A DNA stretch of 15,026 nt from Acidimicrobiia bacterium (GTDB lineage: Bacteria > Actinomycetota > Acidimicrobiia > Spongiisociales > JAHEDJ01). Numbering within the stretch: the stretch's first letter is position 1; every line of letters begins with the position of its first letter. The notes under the pieces were generated by a model. That model was not told the origin of the DNA. It was given only the letters and a program-made list of their open reading frames with translations, and made no database searches. Positions 14,084 through 15,026 of the stretch are shown one piece after another. The translations under genes were made by a program, and so were the position numbers. The stretch spans positions 1 through 15,026 of the forward strand of contig JAUVQS010000024.1 of NCBI GenBank assembly GCA_030598025.1. Direction: 5' to 3'.

Positions 14084-14108
14084 TGGCAACTGGCAATTGG
14101 CAATTGGC
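14084..14108. repeat. Heptamer tandem repeat (TGGCAAT)
   Basis: Units TGGCAAC, TGGCAAT, TGGCAAT and a partial TGGC stand head to tail in the divergent gap between the copper operon and the lipoprotein gene (14011-14186). The unit sequence is unrelated to those of the other arrays but the 7-base period is the same. Confidence 0.65.
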
Positions 14109-14186
14109 TTCCTTCTCACTGAGGGCCAAGCGATCCCGGTCGCTACCGATTCGCATGGTCGAACCCCGCCCGCGATCCTTCCGGCG

Positions 14187-14621
14187 ATGCTTCAGAATCT
14201 GACCCGACTCGGGCAGGTGCTGGCCCTCTTCGTTGGTGCTTGCAGCGAGGATCCGCTGCTGCACGCCGATGATGCCATTCCCGGCTGCATCGGCAGCCTC
14301 GTTGGTGGATACGTCCTCAACGGCATCGACCCGCACGGCAGCGAATACACCGGACGTCTGGATATCACCGGTGGGCCGTTCTCACACACCTATGAGCTGC
14401 AATGGATCGTCACCGAGGCCTTTCAGCTGGGTACGGGGACACTGAACGGGAACGTCCTCGAAGTCGAGTGGCAGACATCCGATCAGGCAGCGCTTGCCGT
14501 CGCCGGCACCGCCGAGTTCACGGTCACCGTCGAAGGTGAGTTGTACGGCTCGAAGAAGGTCACCGGCGACGACGGCGAATGGCGAGAAACCGCCTACCCG
14601 ATCGGCCCGGATGACGTATAG
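14187..14621 (+). CDS. Putative lipoprotein of unknown function
   Basis: A 144-residue protein that I cannot place in a named family. The ATG at 14187 gives a short signal (MLQNLTRLGQVLALFVGAC) with a lipobox-like VGAC and Cys19. A longer in-frame start at 13854 would run through the divergent gap and the opposing Sco-like gene and is rejected. There is no clear Shine-Dalgarno, so the start is uncertain. The mature part is rich in beta-type alternation (YTGRLDITGG, YELQWIVTEA, GTGTLNGNVLEVEWQ, AEFTVTVEGELYG), suggesting a small all-beta sandwich or barrel with repeated Gly-x-Leu turns. It has one further Cys (34). It lies between the Sco-like gene (divergent) and the cytochrome c gene (convergent); a role in respiration is only suggested by position. 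Confidence 0.65.
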   Translation: MLQNLTRLGQVLALFVGACSEDPLLHADDAIPGCIGSLVGGYVLNGIDPHGSEYTGRLDITGGPFSHTYELQWIVTEAFQLGTGTLNGNVLEVEWQTSDQAALAVAGTAEFTVTVEGELYGSKKVTGDDGEWRETAYPIGPDDV

Positions 14622-14625
14622 ATCC

Positions 14626-14651
14626 GAGTCGCGAGTCGCGAGTCGCGAGTC
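14626..14651. repeat. Heptamer tandem repeat (GAGTCGC) between convergent genes
   Basis: Three exact GAGTCGC units and a partial fourth (GAGTC) begin 5 bases after the lipoprotein stop and lie in the 60-base gap before the convergent cytochrome c gene. In rotated form (AGTCGCG) the unit differs by one base from the AATCGCG array after dxs, which is also 7 bases past a stop codon and between convergent genes. Confidence 0.75.
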
Positions 14652-14681
14652 AGAGGGTTCCACGGGGCCGAGTGCCTCTCG

Positions 14682-15026
14682 TCATAGACCCAACAGATAC
14701 TCCACCAGTGAGTCGATCTGGGTGTCGCTGAGCTTCCAGCCTTTGGGCATCACGCCGGCGTCATAACCCTCGACGACGTGGCCGTCGGGGTCGATGATCG
14801 CCTGACGCAAATACTCGGCCGCGCTTTGGCCGGAGATCCGGGTCGCGGCGGGAGCCCCGATGCGGGCGAGTGACGGCCCTATTCCATCGGCGCCGGGATC
14901 GGTCGAGTGACACGATATGCAGCCGGCCTTTCCGCCGACCACGATTCCGCTGAAGAGCTCCGCGCCCATGGGCTCGGATTCATCGGCGGTCTCGCCGCCA
15001 CAAGCCGCGACCGCCATCACCAGAGC
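14682..15026 (-). CDS. c-type cytochrome lipoprotein (5' end outside window)
   Basis: Electron carrier with one covalently bound heme, exported and lipid-anchored. 114 residues are visible. The fragment opens with ALVMAVAAC, the end of a lipoprotein signal whose n-region lies beyond the window. The GTG at 15020 and ATG at 15017 would leave too short a signal to be the true start. The heme site is CISCH (36-40 of the fragment), and the axial methionine is Met93 in AGVMPKGWKLSD. GIGPSLARIGAPAATRISG is typical of class I cytochromes c attached to oxidases or other respiratory complexes. The C-terminus VEYLLGL is normal. With the Sco/PCuAC genes nearby, a link to an aa3- or caa3-type oxidase encoded past the window edge is likely but inferred. 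Confidence 0.92.
   Translation of the reverse strand, partial: ALVMAVAACGGETADESEPMGAELFSGIVVGGKAGCISCHSTDPGADGIGPSLARIGAPAATRISGQSAAEYLRQAIIDPDGHVVEGYDAGVMPKGWKLSDTQIDSLVEYLLGL

Noticed and set aside
13854..14186. N-terminal extension of the unknown lipoprotein
   Set aside because: It is antisense to the Sco-like gene and passes through the heptamer array; the lipoprotein signal starts only at 14187.

Overview
The window looks like a chromosomal stretch of a high-GC Gram-positive actinobacterium, most likely from the class Acidimicrobiia or a close relative. Four things suggest this: base composition near 60% G+C by eye; a DXS of the actinobacterial type (ENSHAS motif); an ArsC resembling arsenate-mycothiol transferases; and an exported peptidase whose C-terminal repeats (FCP...TRAEMATFLLRA) are of the kind common in Acidimicrobiia. 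Several genes start at GTG or TTG, and at least two seem to be leaderless. No phage, transposon, tRNA, rRNA or CRISPR was seen. The placement is inference; no search was run.

Layout. 1-2533 (minus): the start of an Aap/Bzt-type amino-acid ABC operon, with a binding lipoprotein followed by a permease that leaves the window. 2741-4621 (plus): dxs, the first MEP-pathway enzyme. 4654-6866 (minus): an exported M23 peptidase with thrombospondin-3-like and SLH-like repeats, preceded by a dimethylargininase/arginine-deiminase-family enzyme. 7003-9378 (plus): a complete second polar amino-acid ABC system (binding lipoprotein, permease, ATPase). 9413-9622: a small one-helix membrane protein. 9745-11578 (plus): a Na+/phosphate cotransporter and a PhoU-like protein. 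11696-12091 (minus): an arsenate reductase. 12201-14010 (minus): a copper-delivery operon, with a Sco-like protein lacking the usual copper ligands, a canonical Sco1 and a PCuAC chaperone. 14187-14621 (plus): a lipoprotein of unknown function. 14682-15026 (minus): a c-type cytochrome lipoprotein cut by the window edge.

How the genes fit together. The right-hand third reads as two themes. Phosphate entry (NptA/PhoU) faces arsenate detoxification (ArsC). The Sco, Sco-like, PCuAC and cytochrome c genes point to CuA-site assembly in a respiratory oxidase encoded nearby. The left-hand part is amino-acid uptake, with an arginine-modifying enzyme divergent from one transporter.

Most notable non-coding features. 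(i) Short tandem arrays with a strict 7-base period occupy five intergenic gaps, including all three convergent gene junctions. The unit sequences differ but the period does not, and one array pair folds into a perfect 20-bp inverted repeat. (ii) Both amino-acid transporter operons carry the same kind of element between binding-protein and permease genes: a perfect 12-bp stem with a 4-base loop and no T tract. (iii) Two hairpins swallow stop codons (phoU and pcuC). No gap exceeds about 210 bases, so no stretch over 300 bases is left without a gene.
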